Shown: positions 52,620-61,708, counted from the first letter of the stretch. The stretch is 64,000 nucleotides of DNA from Alphaproteobacteria bacterium (GCA_040216735.1 JAVJOO010000003.1:326746-390745); one strand, 5' to 3'. Program-made: numbers and translations. The notes: generated from the sequence alone by a model not told the origin.

Positions 52620-54944
52620 CTAGGCCGCTTTGGCGCCGTCGATCAGCCGCCAAAGGCGCTCGGGCGTGGCGGGCATCTCGACGTGCCGAATGCCCAGGTC
52701 CTTGAGCGCATCGACCAGGGCGTTGGTGACGCAGCCCAGTGCGCCGACGGTACCGGCTTCACCTGCCCCTTTGATGCCCATGGGATTGGTCTTACACAGA
52801 ACCTCGTTGAACCCGATCTTGAACGACGGGAAGTTGTCGGCCCGCGGCATCGCGTAGTCCATGTAGGACCCGGTGACCAGTTGCCCCGATTCCGGGTCGT
52901 AGACGCAGTGTTCGAGGAGAACTTGTCCCACGCCTTGGACAATTCCGCCGTGGACCTGGCCCGCGACCAGCAGAGGGTTGATGACCTTGCCGAAATCGTC
53001 GACGACCACGTAATTCAAGATCGTAACGTTACCGGTGTCCCGGTCGACCTCAAGTTCGCAGACGTGACACCCATTCGGATAGGTTCCCGAGTTCACGTCC
53101 GAGCCCGCGCGCGTATCGAGGCCGGGTTCGACGCCCTCAGGCAGGTTAGCCTGATCCTTTGCCGCCGTTGCGACCTCACCGACGGTTAGGCGGCGGTCGG
53201 TTCCAACGATCGAGAACACGCCGTCGCCGAACTCGATATCGGACTCGGCTGCTTCCAACATGTGTGCAGCAATTTTCTTGCCCTTGTCGATGATTTTTTC
53301 GGAGGCGTGCTTGATCGCCGAAGCACCGAGCATCATTGACTTCGATCCGCCCGTGCCACCACCGGTCTTGACGCGGTCGGTATCGCCCTGGACGACCGTG
53401 ATCTTGTCGAACGGCAGGCCGAGCATTTCCTCCAGAACCTGCGAATAGGAGGTCGCGTGACCTTGGCCGTTGGTCAAGGTGCCGATGAGCACGGTCACGC
53501 TACCGTCGTCTTCGAAGATCAGTTCGACGTTTTCGTTCGGCGCGCCAGCGGCGGCCTCGACATAGCAGGCCATACCGATCCCGCGCAGCTTGCCGGCCTT
53601 TGCCGACTCGGTGCGGCGCTTCTCGAAGCCGTTCCAGTCCGCCAGTTTCATGGCGTCGTTCATGTTGGCGACGAACTCGCCCGAATCGTAGTTCGGTCCC
53701 AACGGCGCTGCGTAGGGAAGTTTGCTGGACGGGATAAGGTTGCGCCGGCGGATTTCGGCCGGGTCGATGCCCATGTCATAGGCCGCGCTGTCGACTAGCC
53801 TTTCGATGATATGCGATGCCTCTGGGCGGCCCGCGCCGCGGTAGGCGTCGATGGAGACTGTGTTCGTAAAGACACCAACCACATTGACGTAGGCCGCTGG
53901 GATCTCGTACAGCCCGGTCAATAGTCCGGTACCGGCCATTGTCGCGACCATCGGGGCGAAATTCGATAGGTAGGCCCCCATCGCTGAAATGTTTTCGACC
54001 TTCAAGGCGAGGAACTTGCCGTCTTTGTCGACCGCCAATTCGGCGTGGGTGACGTGGTCCCGGCCTTGCGTATCGGTGATGAACGCCTCGGTTCGTTCGC
54101 TCGTCCATTTGACGGGGCGGCCGACCTTTTTGGCGGCCCACGGCATCAGACACTGTTCGGGGTAGACGAAGACTTTCATCCCGAAGCCGCCGCCGACATC
54201 GGGCGAGACAACCCGCAGGTTGTCGGCCTCCGCGCCGAGCGCACCCGACACGATGTCGCGCATCATGTGGACGTGCTGGCAGGGGGTATGCAGCGTGTAC
54301 CGGCCGGTTTTGGAGTCGAATTGGCCCAGCGCACCGCGTGGTTCCATCGAGGCGACGACGACCCGGTTGTTGGTCAGGTCGATCTTGGTGACATGGGCGG
54401 CCTTAGCGAAGGCGGCATCGACCGCGGCGCGGTCGCCCTTCTCCCAGTCGAAGACCCGGTTTCCCGGCGCGTCGTCCCAGACCAGTGCCTTGCTGGTAAG
54501 GGCCGCGGCAGTGTCGGTGACGGAGGGTAGGATGTCGTAGTCGACCATGACCTGGTCGGCCGCGTCCTTGGCCTGTTTTGCCGTCTCGGCGACGACGACG
54601 GCGACGGCATCGCCCACGGTCCGCACCCTGTCGCTTGCCAACAGGTCGTGGGGCGGTTGCGCCATCTTCGAGCCGTCGCGCGAGGTTAATACCGCGAGAC
54701 ACGGAATACCGCCGATCCCGTCGGCCTTCAGGTCTGCCGCGGTGAAAACGCCGAGTACGCCCGGCGCCGCGGTTGCCGCTGAAGCATCGATCCCGTTGAT
54801 TTTGGCATGGGCATGGGGCGACCGAACGAAGTAGGCGTATGCCTGACCCTCGAACGTCAGATCGTCGAGATAGCGCCCGCCGCCGGTCAGCAGCCGATTG
54901 TCTTCTTTGCGACGGACCGCTTGGCCCACACCGAATTGACCCAT
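52620..54944 (-). CDS. Xanthine dehydrogenase-family molybdopterin subunit, first in array
   Basis: This 774-residue large subunit opens the array. It starts GVGQAVRRKEDNRLLTGGGRYLDDLT and carries SPDVGGGFGMKVF, DAYRGAGRPEASHIIERL and GIKGAGEAGTVGALG, so all catalytic elements of the superfamily are intact. A substrate-pocket difference from copy 2 is plausible but cannot be mapped here. It begins 99 bases from the AbrB-type gene on the same strand. Medium and small subunits are absent on either side, so it must borrow them from elsewhere or form a different complex. Confidence 0.87.
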   Translation of the reverse strand: MGQFGVGQAVRRKEDNRLLTGGGRYLDDLTFEGQAYAYFVRSPHAHAKINGIDASAATAAPGVLGVFTAADLKADGIGGIPCLAVLTSRDGSKMAQPPHDLLASDRVRTVGDAVAVVVAETAKQAKDAADQVMVDYDILPSVTDTAAALTSKALVWDDAPGNRVFDWEKGDRAAVDAAFAKAAHVTKIDLTNNRVVVASMEPRGALGQFDSKTGRYTLHTPCQHVHMMRDIVSGALGAEADNLRVVSPDVGGGFGMKVFVYPEQCLMPWAAKKVGRPVKWTSERTEAFITDTQGRDHVTHAELAVDKDGKFLALKVENISAMGAYLSNFAPMVATMAGTGLLTGLYEIPAAYVNVVGVFTNTVSIDAYRGAGRPEASHIIERLVDSAAYDMGIDPAEIRRRNLIPSSKLPYAAPLGPNYDSGEFVANMNDAMKLADWNGFEKRRTESAKAGKLRGIGMACYVEAAAGAPNENVELIFEDDGSVTVLIGTLTNGQGHATSYSQVLEEMLGLPFDKITVVQGDTDRVKTGGGTGGSKSMMLGASAIKHASEKIIDKGKKIAAHMLEAAESDIEFGDGVFSIVGTDRRLTVGEVATAAKDQANLPEGVEPGLDTRAGSDVNSGTYPNGCHVCELEVDRDTGNVTILNYVVVDDFGKVINPLLVAGQVHGGIVQGVGQVLLEHCVYDPESGQLVTGSYMDYAMPRADNFPSFKIGFNEVLCKTNPMGIKGAGEAGTVGALGCVTNALVDALKDLGIRHVEMPATPERLWRLIDGAKAA

Positions 54945-55042
54945 GGATTACGCCTTTCTGGTTGGCCGGTGAGTCCGGCCTTGTTCCTCCGCAGGGCCCT
55001 ACAATAGGCAATTGGCCGGGGCCGGACCAATGCCAATTTTCC

Positions 55043-56113
55043 CTAGGTTTCCGCCCGCTCTTTCGCCGTCGTGGGGCGCCCAAAGAGCAGCCTGAAGACC
55101 AGGGCGCCCGACAGCATCACGACCAAAACCCGTAAAAAATGCATAATGGTGACAAAGGCCGTATCGGCGGCGAGGGCAAAGGCAATAAGGCTCATTTCCG
55201 CTAGGCCCCCCGGGGCGATCGACAGGAAAAGCACAAACCCGTCCAAACCGGTTATCCAAGCGAAACCAGCAGCAACGACAATGGCGATACCGATCATGGA
55301 GAGGCCCGCGAGTAGGGCGATGCCGAGTGTCCGCGCCATCACAGCGAAGCCGAGACGGTCGACGAAGCGGCACCCGACGCTGGTCCCAATGACGACGAGC
55401 GCCGCCGAGACCAGCCAGACCGGCAACGTCGCATTGGAGATACCGGTGGCATGGAGCAGGGCCGAGAGCACCATCGGGCCGATCAGGGGTGCCGCGGGGA
55501 TTCGTAAACGGCTCGCGACAGCCCAACCGACGACGGCGCAGGCGACCAAGAGGGCGATCTCTAGCGGCGTGGAGGCGATATGGGCACCGCTTTGCGGTGT
55601 GGTCGGCACGGCTAAATGCTCAACGTAGCGGAAGTAGAACGAAATTAAGGTCACGACCAAAACGATTCGGACGCCGTGGTTGAGCGGCACTATACGGCTG
55701 TCTCCGCCCATCGCCTCGCTGATCAACGTCATTTCCGAGAGACCGCCGGGCGTGGAGGAAAAATACGCCGTCGTCCGGTCGTAGCGACCGAGCGTTCGAT
55801 AGATCCAATAGGCCGTCGCCATCGCGACGGCCATGAATCCGACCTGGATGAGCAAGGTCGCGCCAAAGCGCCCGGCCTGTTCGAGAAGTTCCGGCGTGAA
55901 CGCGCTACCCAACAAGACGCCGATAACGGTCGCGAAGACCCCACGGAAACGACCGGGCATACGTACCGGTGCGCCGGCGAAGGCCACAATCATCACCGCG
56001 ATCATCGAGCCAAGCATCCAGGCGAGGGGCAGCGAAAGCACATAGAAGACCGTTCCACCGGCGGCACCGACAGGCAGGGCGATTGCCAAACCGCGCAGCG
56101 TGGCCGGTTTCAT
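55043..56113 (-). CDS. AbrB-family membrane protein
   Basis: This 356-residue integral membrane protein has about ten hydrophobic segments in two similar halves (PLAWMLGSMIAVMIVAFAGAPV early, PLIGPMVLSALLHATGI later). The paired AYFSSTPGGLSEMTLI and FLSIAPGGLAEMSLIA stretches are the AbrB-family signatures. E. coli AbrB affects aidB expression, and some relatives are annotated ammonia monooxygenase without good reason. The ATG overlaps the upstream stop by 4 bases (ATGA), coupling it to the aspartoacylase-like gene. The longer frame opening is an artefact of that overlap. Confidence 0.85.
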   Translation of the reverse strand: MKPATLRGLAIALPVGAAGGTVFYVLSLPLAWMLGSMIAVMIVAFAGAPVRMPGRFRGVFATVIGVLLGSAFTPELLEQAGRFGATLLIQVGFMAVAMATAYWIYRTLGRYDRTTAYFSSTPGGLSEMTLISEAMGGDSRIVPLNHGVRIVLVVTLISFYFRYVEHLAVPTTPQSGAHIASTPLEIALLVACAVVGWAVASRLRIPAAPLIGPMVLSALLHATGISNATLPVWLVSAALVVIGTSVGCRFVDRLGFAVMARTLGIALLAGLSMIGIAIVVAAGFAWITGLDGFVLFLSIAPGGLAEMSLIAFALAADTAFVTIMHFLRVLVVMLSGALVFRLLFGRPTTAKERAET

Positions 56114-57072
56114 AGGGGGCGGTAGCGGCCGAGCCGCACGGCAGTCTGTCCCCGCTTGATGCGCCGCGTCGGCATGATAAGGACACAGTCGTCGTAGGGC
56201 GTGACGATCGTCCGGTCCCCGTCGCGGGCGATCGGTGTGCCAGCGCGCGCAACCGTCTCGAGGCCACGGTAGTCGTCCAGGAACTGAAAGTCGTCGTTTT
56301 CCACCGCAACGGCGGTGGTGACATCGACGATACGTTGCGGCGCCGGCGGCGCGCCCAAACGCGACGCGAGCCAGTTGCGATCCACCGCATCGAACGCGGC
56401 GAGAAAACGTAAGGCCGCCTCGACCGCGACAGCGCGGCTCTTCGCGACCCAGTGCTGGCCGCATTCGACCAGGAGCGCGGTTTGCGGCTTGCTATCGTCC
56501 GAGAAGGCGTCGTAGTCCCGCAGCCTCACGCCTTCGGCATGGCCGTGGTCGACGACTACGTACTCCGGCATCCCAATTGCTCGGGCTAGGGCCAAACCCT
56601 TTTGCGTTGTTCCCGCGAGCGCCAAGGGCGGGCTTGGCGTCTGCATGGAATGCAGGTCGAGGAGATGATCGACGGTATCGACGAGGGAGCGCATCGCGGC
56701 GGCCCGGATCCGTTCACGCGACCGGGCTGGGGCGTCCAGTACGTCCTGCGACCACAGGCGGTTAAAATCTTCGTCCAGGAAGCGCGAGGCGCCGGGGTTG
56801 GCTGGGTCAAATGTCCGATAGGCCGCGACGTTGGCGAAACTAAGGCTGAGGCGGCCGCAGAGCGGGGCAACGCCGTTGCGAAAGAGGTAGTCCAGGGCGT
56901 GGGCACCACAGACTTCGTTACCGTGGGTTAGTGCGTTGATCAAAAGATGCGGTCCGGGCACCCCGCTGTCGAATGTCGTGACATAGGGAATGCCGGTGTT
57001 CCCGACGTAGGCGGCGATATCGATCGGCAGCAGGTCCAGCGGCTGCGCGAGGCTCGTTTCGGTATGACTCAC
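56110..57072 (-). CDS. Aspartoacylase/succinylglutamate desuccinylase-like zinc enzyme
   Basis: This 320-residue protein is in the M14-like AstE/AspA family of zinc amidohydrolases. [13 protein letters not shown] supplies the HxxE zinc pair and [10 protein letters not shown] a further histidine; LLVECGQHW contains the catalytic glutamate region. It would cleave an N-acyl amino acid or similar amide. GTG 57072 overlaps the NAD kinase stop by 4 bases (GTGA). It is the middle gene of a coupled trio with NAD kinase and the AbrB-type protein. Substrate unknown. Confidence 0.85.
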   Translation of the reverse strand: MSHTETSLAQPLDLLPIDIAAYVGNTGIPYVTTFDSGVPGPHLLINALTHGNEVCGAHALDYLFRNGVAPLCGRLSLSFANVAAYRTFDPANPGASRFLDEDFNRLWSQDVLDAPARSRERIRAAAMRSLVDTVDHLLDLHSMQTPSPPLALAGTTQKGLALARAIGMPEYVVVDHGHAEGVRLRDYDAFSDDSKPQTALLVECGQHWVAKSRAVAVEAALRFLAAFDAVDRNWLASRLGAPPAPQRIVDVTTAVAVENDDFQFLDDYRGLETVARAGTPIARDGDRTIVTPYDDCVLIMPTRRIKRGQTAVRLGRYRPL

Positions 57073-57836
57073 GGAATGAATTGTTCGTTCAGAATGCGTT
57101 CTTCGAGGTTGTGTTCGGGATCGAACAGCATCCGCATGCGGCGTGTCCGGTCTTCCCGCACTTCGACCCACGATATGTCGCGGACCTCGGTATGGTCGGC
57201 CACCGCGCTGACCGGACGCTTCTCGGGTTCGAGAATGTCGAAACGTACGACCGCATTCTGTGGCAGCAAGGCTCCACGCCAGCGCCGGGGCCGAAAGGCG
57301 CTGATCGGCGTCAAGGCCATGACATCGGCCCCGATCGGAATGATTGGGCCGTGGGCCGACAGATTATAGGCGGTACTCCCAGCCGGGGTCGCCAACAGAA
57401 TGCCGTCGCAGATCAATTCTGGAATACGCACGACGCCGTCCACGGAAATCCGAATCTTGGCGGCCTGGCGCGTCTCGCGCAGAAGCGAGACTTCGTTGAT
57501 GGCGAGAGCATGTTTGCGCCGGCCTTTTCGCATTGCCGTCATTTCGAGCGGGCGCAGTGAGACCTCTTGGGCCAACCCGATCCGATCGTGTAGTTTGTCC
57601 TCGCGGAATTCGTTCATCAGAAAGCCGACCGTCCCTTTGTTCATGCCGAATATCGGGACGTCGCGTTCCATGTAGCGGTGCAAGGTCTCAAGCATGAACC
57701 CGTCGCCGCCAAGCGCCACGATCACGTCGGCTTTGCCAGGCGGGACATGTTTGTAGCGCCGTTTGAGCCGCGCGAGTCCGTTTTGCGCTTCTTTGGCCCG
57801 GCTGGCGACAAAACTGACGGTGGCGTGGTTCGGCAT
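57069..57836 (-). CDS. nadK: NAD kinase
   Basis: NAD kinase phosphorylates NAD to NADP. The 255-residue product has the catalytic GGDG ([14 protein letters not shown]), [10 protein letters not shown], the conserved [14 protein letters not shown] region, and [24 protein letters not shown], all diagnostic. ATG 57836 starts close to the first conserved strand; the frame is open to 57995 without better support. It is an essential core gene, coupled to the two downstream genes. The 188-base gap upstream holds divergent promoters. Confidence 0.93.
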   Translation of the reverse strand: MPNHATVSFVASRAKEAQNGLARLKRRYKHVPPGKADVIVALGGDGFMLETLHRYMERDVPIFGMNKGTVGFLMNEFREDKLHDRIGLAQEVSLRPLEMTAMRKGRRKHALAINEVSLLRETRQAAKIRISVDGVVRIPELICDGILLATPAGSTAYNLSAHGPIIPIGADVMALTPISAFRPRRWRGALLPQNAVVRFDILEPEKRPVSAVADHTEVRDISWVEVREDRTRRMRMLFDPEHNLEERILNEQFIP

Positions 57837-58024
57837 GGCGCGGGGCGCATCCGGCTGGTGGGCGATCTCCGCAGTATAGCCGGGGGTGCGGACTTGGCCA
57901 CTGACGCTGTTAGTCAGCGCGTTGGCATATCGGACGCCGGGTTTCGCACAACGTTCTGCGGTCCCGTTGCCAGGCGGTGGCCCCTCCCTCATCATAGCCG
58001 GCCGTGCGCCAGAGGTTTCCCGCT

Positions 58025-58513
58025 ATGCGTTCCGCCGTGACCGCCCTATTCCTTGCGTTCTCCCTGATTCTCGGCGCGGGTCAAGCCGCCGCGCAGGACG
58101 AAAGCGATCGTCACGAAGGGTACTACTATCCCAAACCGCAAAGCCGTGAGACGTACGTCGCGCGCGCGATCACGCTGCCGCAGGCGTCCCGCGAATCGCG
58201 AATCGGTTTTGTCACGGGCATGACGGCGCAGCAGTTGCGTGCGCCCTATCCCCCGCAGTTTGCAATTTTTGCGAAGGGCGACGGGGCGCAAAAGTTAATC
58301 ATCGTCGCGCTCAACGATTCGGCGTTCGGGACCGTCTACCGTGCCCGCGCCTTGCTCGCCCAACTGACGGCGCAAGTTCGCACGACGCAGTTCTTTCAAG
58401 AAATGGGCGTCGCCGATTTCTTCACGTTCTTCGATCTAGCTAAATCGATGGGGTTCGAGCAAATCACCATTTCCGACGGCGACACCTTTTCGCATCAGGT
58501 GCTCATCCGCTAG
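58025..58513 (+). CDS. Exported hypothetical protein next to moaA
   Basis: This 162-residue protein has a signal peptide (MRSAVTALFLAFSLILGAG, cleavage near AAAQD) and a soluble domain with YYYPKPQSRETYVARAITLP, IGFVTGMTAQQL and ITISDGDTFSHQVLI. Similar alphaproteobacterial proteins are sometimes labelled molybdopterin-guanine dinucleotide biosynthesis protein A because of their neighbourhood, but it has no MobA motif (no LAGGxxxRMG). Function unknown; periplasmic or outer-membrane location likely. It converges on moaA with 16 bases between stops. Confidence 0.75.
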   Translation: MRSAVTALFLAFSLILGAGQAAAQDESDRHEGYYYPKPQSRETYVARAITLPQASRESRIGFVTGMTAQQLRAPYPPQFAIFAKGDGAQKLIIVALNDSAFGTVYRARALLAQLTAQVRTTQFFQEMGVADFFTFFDLAKSMGFEQITISDGDTFSHQVLIR

Positions 58514-58529
58514 GCACCCGAAGTGGTGA

Positions 58530-59519
58530 TTAACCACCTGTGACGCTCATGTGCCGGGTCACGGCAGGCGCGGTATGTCGCCGGTCGATGAAGAAATCGT
58601 GTCCCTTGGGTTTGCGGCCGATCGCTTCGTCGATAGCCGCGTCGAGTTCGGCGTCGGATGTATGCGCGCGCAGCGCCGCCCGCAGATCGGCGGAGTCGCT
58701 TTGTCCGAGGCACATGTACAGCGTTCCCGTGCAGGTCAGCCGAACTCGGTTGCACGATTCGCAGAAGTTGTGGGTAAGGGGCGTGATGAACCCGACCCGC
58801 CCCCCGGTTTCTTTGACCCGCGCGTAGCGCGCCGGTCCGCCGGTCTGGTAGTCGATGTCTTCCAAGTGCCAGCGCTTTTCAAGATCCGCCCGGGCGACCG
58901 ACAACGGCAAGTAGTCGGCGGAGCGGTCGCCGTCAATGTCGCCCATCGGCATCGTCTCGATAAAGGTGAGGTCGAATCCATGCTCGCCGCACCACGCGAT
59001 CAGGCGATCGAACTCGCCGTCGTTGATTTTGTTGAGCGCGACCGTGTTGATTTTGACCGCAAGGCCCGCGCGCTTTGCGGCGGCGATCCCGCGCATCACC
59101 TGGTCGAAATCGCCCCAGCGGGTGACGCGCTTGAACACATCCGGATCCAGCGAATCGAGAGAAATATTGACCCGCCGAACGCCGGCATCGAAAAGCGGAC
59201 CGGCGAAACGGTCGAGCTGGCTGCCGTTGGTTGTCAGGGTCAGTTCCTCCAATGCGCCGGTTTGGAGATGACGCCCCAACGACTGGAACAACGTCATGAT
59301 GTCCTTACGCACCAACGGCTCGCCACCGGTCAGGCGCAACTTTGTGACGCCTTTGCGCACGAAAGCGGAGCACAGCCGATCCAATTCCTCCAGCGACAGG
59401 ACGTCTCGTTTGGGCAGGAACGTCATGTGCTCGGACATGCAGTAGACGCAGCGAAAGTCGCAACGGTCCGTCACGGAGACCCGCAGATAGGTTATTTCGC
59501 GGCCAAAGGGATCGATCAT
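58530..59519 (-). CDS. moaA: GTP 3',8-cyclase MoaA
   Basis: MoaA starts molybdenum cofactor synthesis, converting GTP to 3',8-cyclo-7,8-dihydro-GTP using radical SAM chemistry. The 329-residue protein has the N-terminal radical SAM motif [22 protein letters not shown], and the second Fe-S cluster cysteines in [15 protein letters not shown]. The C terminus ends in the essential double glycine (SVTGG). ATG 59519 is chosen; the longer frame opening runs into the divergent fdhD gene. Its promoter region is shared with fdhD around a ModE-like inverted repeat. Confidence 0.95.
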   Translation of the reverse strand: MIDPFGREITYLRVSVTDRCDFRCVYCMSEHMTFLPKRDVLSLEELDRLCSAFVRKGVTKLRLTGGEPLVRKDIMTLFQSLGRHLQTGALEELTLTTNGSQLDRFAGPLFDAGVRRVNISLDSLDPDVFKRVTRWGDFDQVMRGIAAAKRAGLAVKINTVALNKINDGEFDRLIAWCGEHGFDLTFIETMPMGDIDGDRSADYLPLSVARADLEKRWHLEDIDYQTGGPARYARVKETGGRVGFITPLTHNFCESCNRVRLTCTGTLYMCLGQSDSADLRAALRAHTSDAELDAAIDEAIGRKPKGHDFFIDRRHTAPAVTRHMSVTGG

Positions 59520-59550
59520 CGGGGAAAGGCTTCCATGCCGGGCACTGAGC

Positions 59551-59572
59551 GTTATATATGGCAGTATATAAC
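59551..59572. promoter_or_regulatory. ModE-type operator between moaA and fdhD
   Basis: GTTATATA-N6-TATATAAC is a perfect inverted repeat (8-base arms, spacer TGGCAG), close to the ModE consensus. It lies 31 bases from the moaA start codon and 53 bases from fdhD, where it would cover the promoter of both. A ModE-type protein is encoded 1.5 kb downstream in the fdhD operon. Confidence 0.75.
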
Positions 59573-59625
59573 CCTCACAAGGACAGAGGGCGGTTTTCTG
59601 GTGTGACCGGCGAAGTTGTGACGTG

Positions 59626-60489
59626 ATGCTTGAATTCGAGGTGGCCCCCGATCCCCAAAACCCGCAGCTCACGCGGCGTGTGGCAGGGCGCGATGAAAGC
59701 GGTCTCCCGGTCGACACGGCCGTGACCGTCGAGCGGCCGCTGACCGTCTATCTGAACGGGCAGGAAATCGTCACAATGATGACGATCGGCGACCATCCGA
59801 CTTGGCTTGCAGTCGGTTATCTTCTGAACCAAAACATGCTCCGTGCCGACGATCGAATCGAGGCGATCGACTACGACGAAGAACTGGATGTCGTGGTTGT
59901 CCGGACCGAACGGCCGACCGACTACGAAGCGAAACTCAAGAAGAAGACGCTGACCTCCGGATGCGCCCAGGGCACGGCGTTCGGCGATCTCATGGAGACC
60001 TTCGAAGACGTTGCACTTGCGACCGACGCCGTCCTACGCACTTCCTGGCTTGCCCGGCTGCTCAAAAAGGTTAACACGCGGCCTAGTCTCTATCTCGAAG
60101 CCGGCGCAATCCACGGCTGCGTGCTGGCGCGCGAGGATGTGCCGCTCCTTTACCTCGAAGATGTCGGGCGCCACAACGCGGTCGATAAAATCATGGGTTA
60201 CATGTTCCTCAACGACGTGGCACCCGAGGACAAGATCTTCTACACGACTGGGCGGTTGACCTCCGAAATGGTCATCAAATGCGTCAACATGCGCATTCCG
60301 ATTTTGGTCTCGCGTTCGGGCTTTACCGCCTGGGGCGTCGATCTCGCGCGGCAAGCAAACCTGACGCTGATCGGCCGTGCCCGTGGGCGCCGATTTCTGG
60401 CGCTAGCCGGGCATGAGAGAATCGTTTACGACGCCGAACCCACCGCGGATGAAGAACCCGAAGCAGCCCAACGAAAGGGCGCGCGGTGA
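59626..60489 (+). CDS. fdhD: Formate dehydrogenase accessory sulfurtransferase FdhD
   Basis: FdhD passes sulfur to the Mo cofactor of formate dehydrogenase, without which the enzyme is inactive. The 287-residue protein has the [10 protein letters not shown] stretch, whose cysteine is the likely sulfur carrier (a second nearby cysteine of the E. coli CxxC is not present). [15 protein letters not shown] and [14 protein letters not shown], then [15 protein letters not shown], are diagnostic. The ATG at 59626 directly follows an in-frame GTG (59623), so either may be used. It overlaps mobA by GTGA; the formate dehydrogenase gene lies 1.4 kb downstream on the other strand. Confidence 0.95.
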   Translation: MLEFEVAPDPQNPQLTRRVAGRDESGLPVDTAVTVERPLTVYLNGQEIVTMMTIGDHPTWLAVGYLLNQNMLRADDRIEAIDYDEELDVVVVRTERPTDYEAKLKKKTLTSGCAQGTAFGDLMETFEDVALATDAVLRTSWLARLLKKVNTRPSLYLEAGAIHGCVLAREDVPLLYLEDVGRHNAVDKIMGYMFLNDVAPEDKIFYTTGRLTSEMVIKCVNMRIPILVSRSGFTAWGVDLARQANLTLIGRARGRRFLALAGHERIVYDAEPTADEEPEAAQRKGAR

Positions 60490-61109
60490 AGGCCCATCGC
60501 CACGTCGTCGGGGTGTTGTTAGCCGGTGGCCAAGCGCGACGCATGGGCGGTGGTGACAAATGCCTGCAAACGCTTGGCGGCGAAACTCTATTGGCGCGCG
60601 CGATCGCACGTGCGAGGCCTCAGGTCGATTCTTTGATCTTGAATGCGCACGGCGACCCCGCGCGTTTCGAAGCCTACGGCGTGTCCGTCGTACCCGATGT
60701 GATTGATGGCTTCATAGGACCTTTGGCGGGCGTCTTGACGGCAATGGAATGGGCCCACGAACATGCGCCCGACCATGAGACGGTCGCATCCTTCCCGATC
60801 GACGCGCCGTTTTTTCCGAAAGACCTTGTCGACTCGATGCTGGAAGCGCGCCGCCAAGCGGGCGCGCTGTTGGCCTGCGCCGCATCGCGCGGGCGCACTC
60901 ATCCGGTCTTCGGTATTTGGCCTGTCTCCCTGCGCCACGATCTTCGCGACGCTATTGCCCAAGGCGAACGCAAGATTGATCGCTGGACCGAGCAATACCC
61001 TATCGTCACCGTCGAATTCTCCGGCGTGGGCATCGACCCGTTCTTCAATGCCAACACGCCGGAAGACCTAGCTGAAGCCGAACGACTTTTACGGGCGATG
61101 GAGGCATGA
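60486..61109 (+). CDS. mobA: Molybdenum cofactor guanylyltransferase MobA
   Basis: MobA adds GMP to Mo-molybdopterin, giving the bis-MGD form required by formate dehydrogenase. The 207-residue protein has the nucleotide-binding GVLLAGGQARRMGGGDK, the GPLAGVLTAM loop and SFPIDAPFFPKDLV, all expected. GTG start overlaps fdhD by four bases, and the stop overlaps the ModE gene by four (ATGA). The operon thus couples sulfuration, cofactor guanylylation and control. The XDH-type array would instead need the cytidylyl form (MocA), which is not in the window. Confidence 0.93.
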   Translation: MKAHRHVVGVLLAGGQARRMGGGDKCLQTLGGETLLARAIARARPQVDSLILNAHGDPARFEAYGVSVVPDVIDGFIGPLAGVLTAMEWAHEHAPDHETVASFPIDAPFFPKDLVDSMLEARRQAGALLACAASRGRTHPVFGIWPVSLRHDLRDAIAQGERKIDRWTEQYPIVTVEFSGVGIDPFFNANTPEDLAEAERLLRAMEA

Positions 61110-61462
61110 GCGGGTCGGTCAGTTCGGCGGCGCCGCAGTTGCGGGTGTTGCTGGGGGCGGCCACGGCGATGGGCCCCGGCAAAGCGGCCTTGATCGATGC
61201 GATCGACCGCACCGGCTCGATTTCCGCCGCCGCCCGCGATATGGGGATGTCCTACCGCCGCGCCTGGGACCTCGTTGAGACGATGAATCAATGCTTCGTC
61301 AAGCCGCTGGTCGAGACGGCCACAGGGGGGCGGGGCGGCGGCGGCGCGCAGGTGACGGACTTCGGCCGTGAAGTTGTGCGGCGTTACCGTGTAATGGAGA
61401 GTAAGGCAGCCCGCAGCGTTACGGCAGACATGGCAGCGCTAGAAGGATTGATGCGGGGATAG
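61106..61462 (+). CDS. ModE-type winged-helix regulator without a molybdate domain
   Basis: This 118-residue protein is the N-terminal DNA-binding half of ModE alone: GSISAAARDMGMSYRRAWDLVETMNQ and ATGGRGGGGAQVTDFGREVVRRY match it closely. The C-terminal Mop/TOBE domains that bind molybdate are missing. It either senses molybdate through a partner or regulates constitutively. The likely target is the GTTATATA-N6-TATATAAC site in front of its own operon and moaA. It overlaps mobA by ATGA. Confidence 0.9.
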   Translation: MSGSVSSAAPQLRVLLGAATAMGPGKAALIDAIDRTGSISAAARDMGMSYRRAWDLVETMNQCFVKPLVETATGGRGGGGAQVTDFGREVVRRYRVMESKAARSVTADMAALEGLMRG

Positions 61463-61504
61463 AGCCTAAAGGCTAGGCCGACAGCCAGCCTTGGGAAAGT
61501 TGGA

Positions 61505-61708
61505 TTAGGTCCGGCGCAGCGAGTCGCGTCGCTCGTTCTCAAGCAACAGTTCTTCGATGGCTGCAAGAACGTCCTGCCAAATCTGTTGTCCGGCGGTGTC
61601 GCCACGGCGCGCGAATCTACCGATAGCGTTCTGTGCCACCGCGATCGCATTGCCGCCGTGGACGTCGATGAGCTGGTCGGCCGTCGCGAACGTTAATTGG
61701 TCGCCCAT
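61505..61708 (-). CDS. Small hypothetical protein beside formate dehydrogenase
   Basis: This 67-residue, acidic and mostly helical protein is not recognised. Its helix patterns include TADQLIDVHGGNAIAVAQ and WQDVLAAIEELLLENERR. It is not FdsD, whose hallmark motifs are absent. It lies 162 bases downstream of the formate dehydrogenase gene on the same strand, and 42 bases from the convergent ModE stop. The ATG is preceded by GGGAGGGCATCG, a strong ribosome site, so it is probably translated. Confidence 0.7.
   Translation of the reverse strand: MGDQLTFATADQLIDVHGGNAIAVAQNAIGRFARRGDTAGQQIWQDVLAAIEELLLENERRDSLRRT

Noticed and set aside
47758-54944. Carbon monoxide dehydrogenase
   Set aside because: All three copies have AYRGAGR, not the AYRCSFR of CO-oxidising CoxL, so a CO-oxidation call is not supported.
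58551-59606. 351-codon frame antisense to moaA
   Set aside because: Shadow of moaA; low-complexity composition, no motif.
61505-61708. FdsD (formate dehydrogenase delta subunit)
   Set aside because: Size and place fit, but the FdsD motifs are absent.
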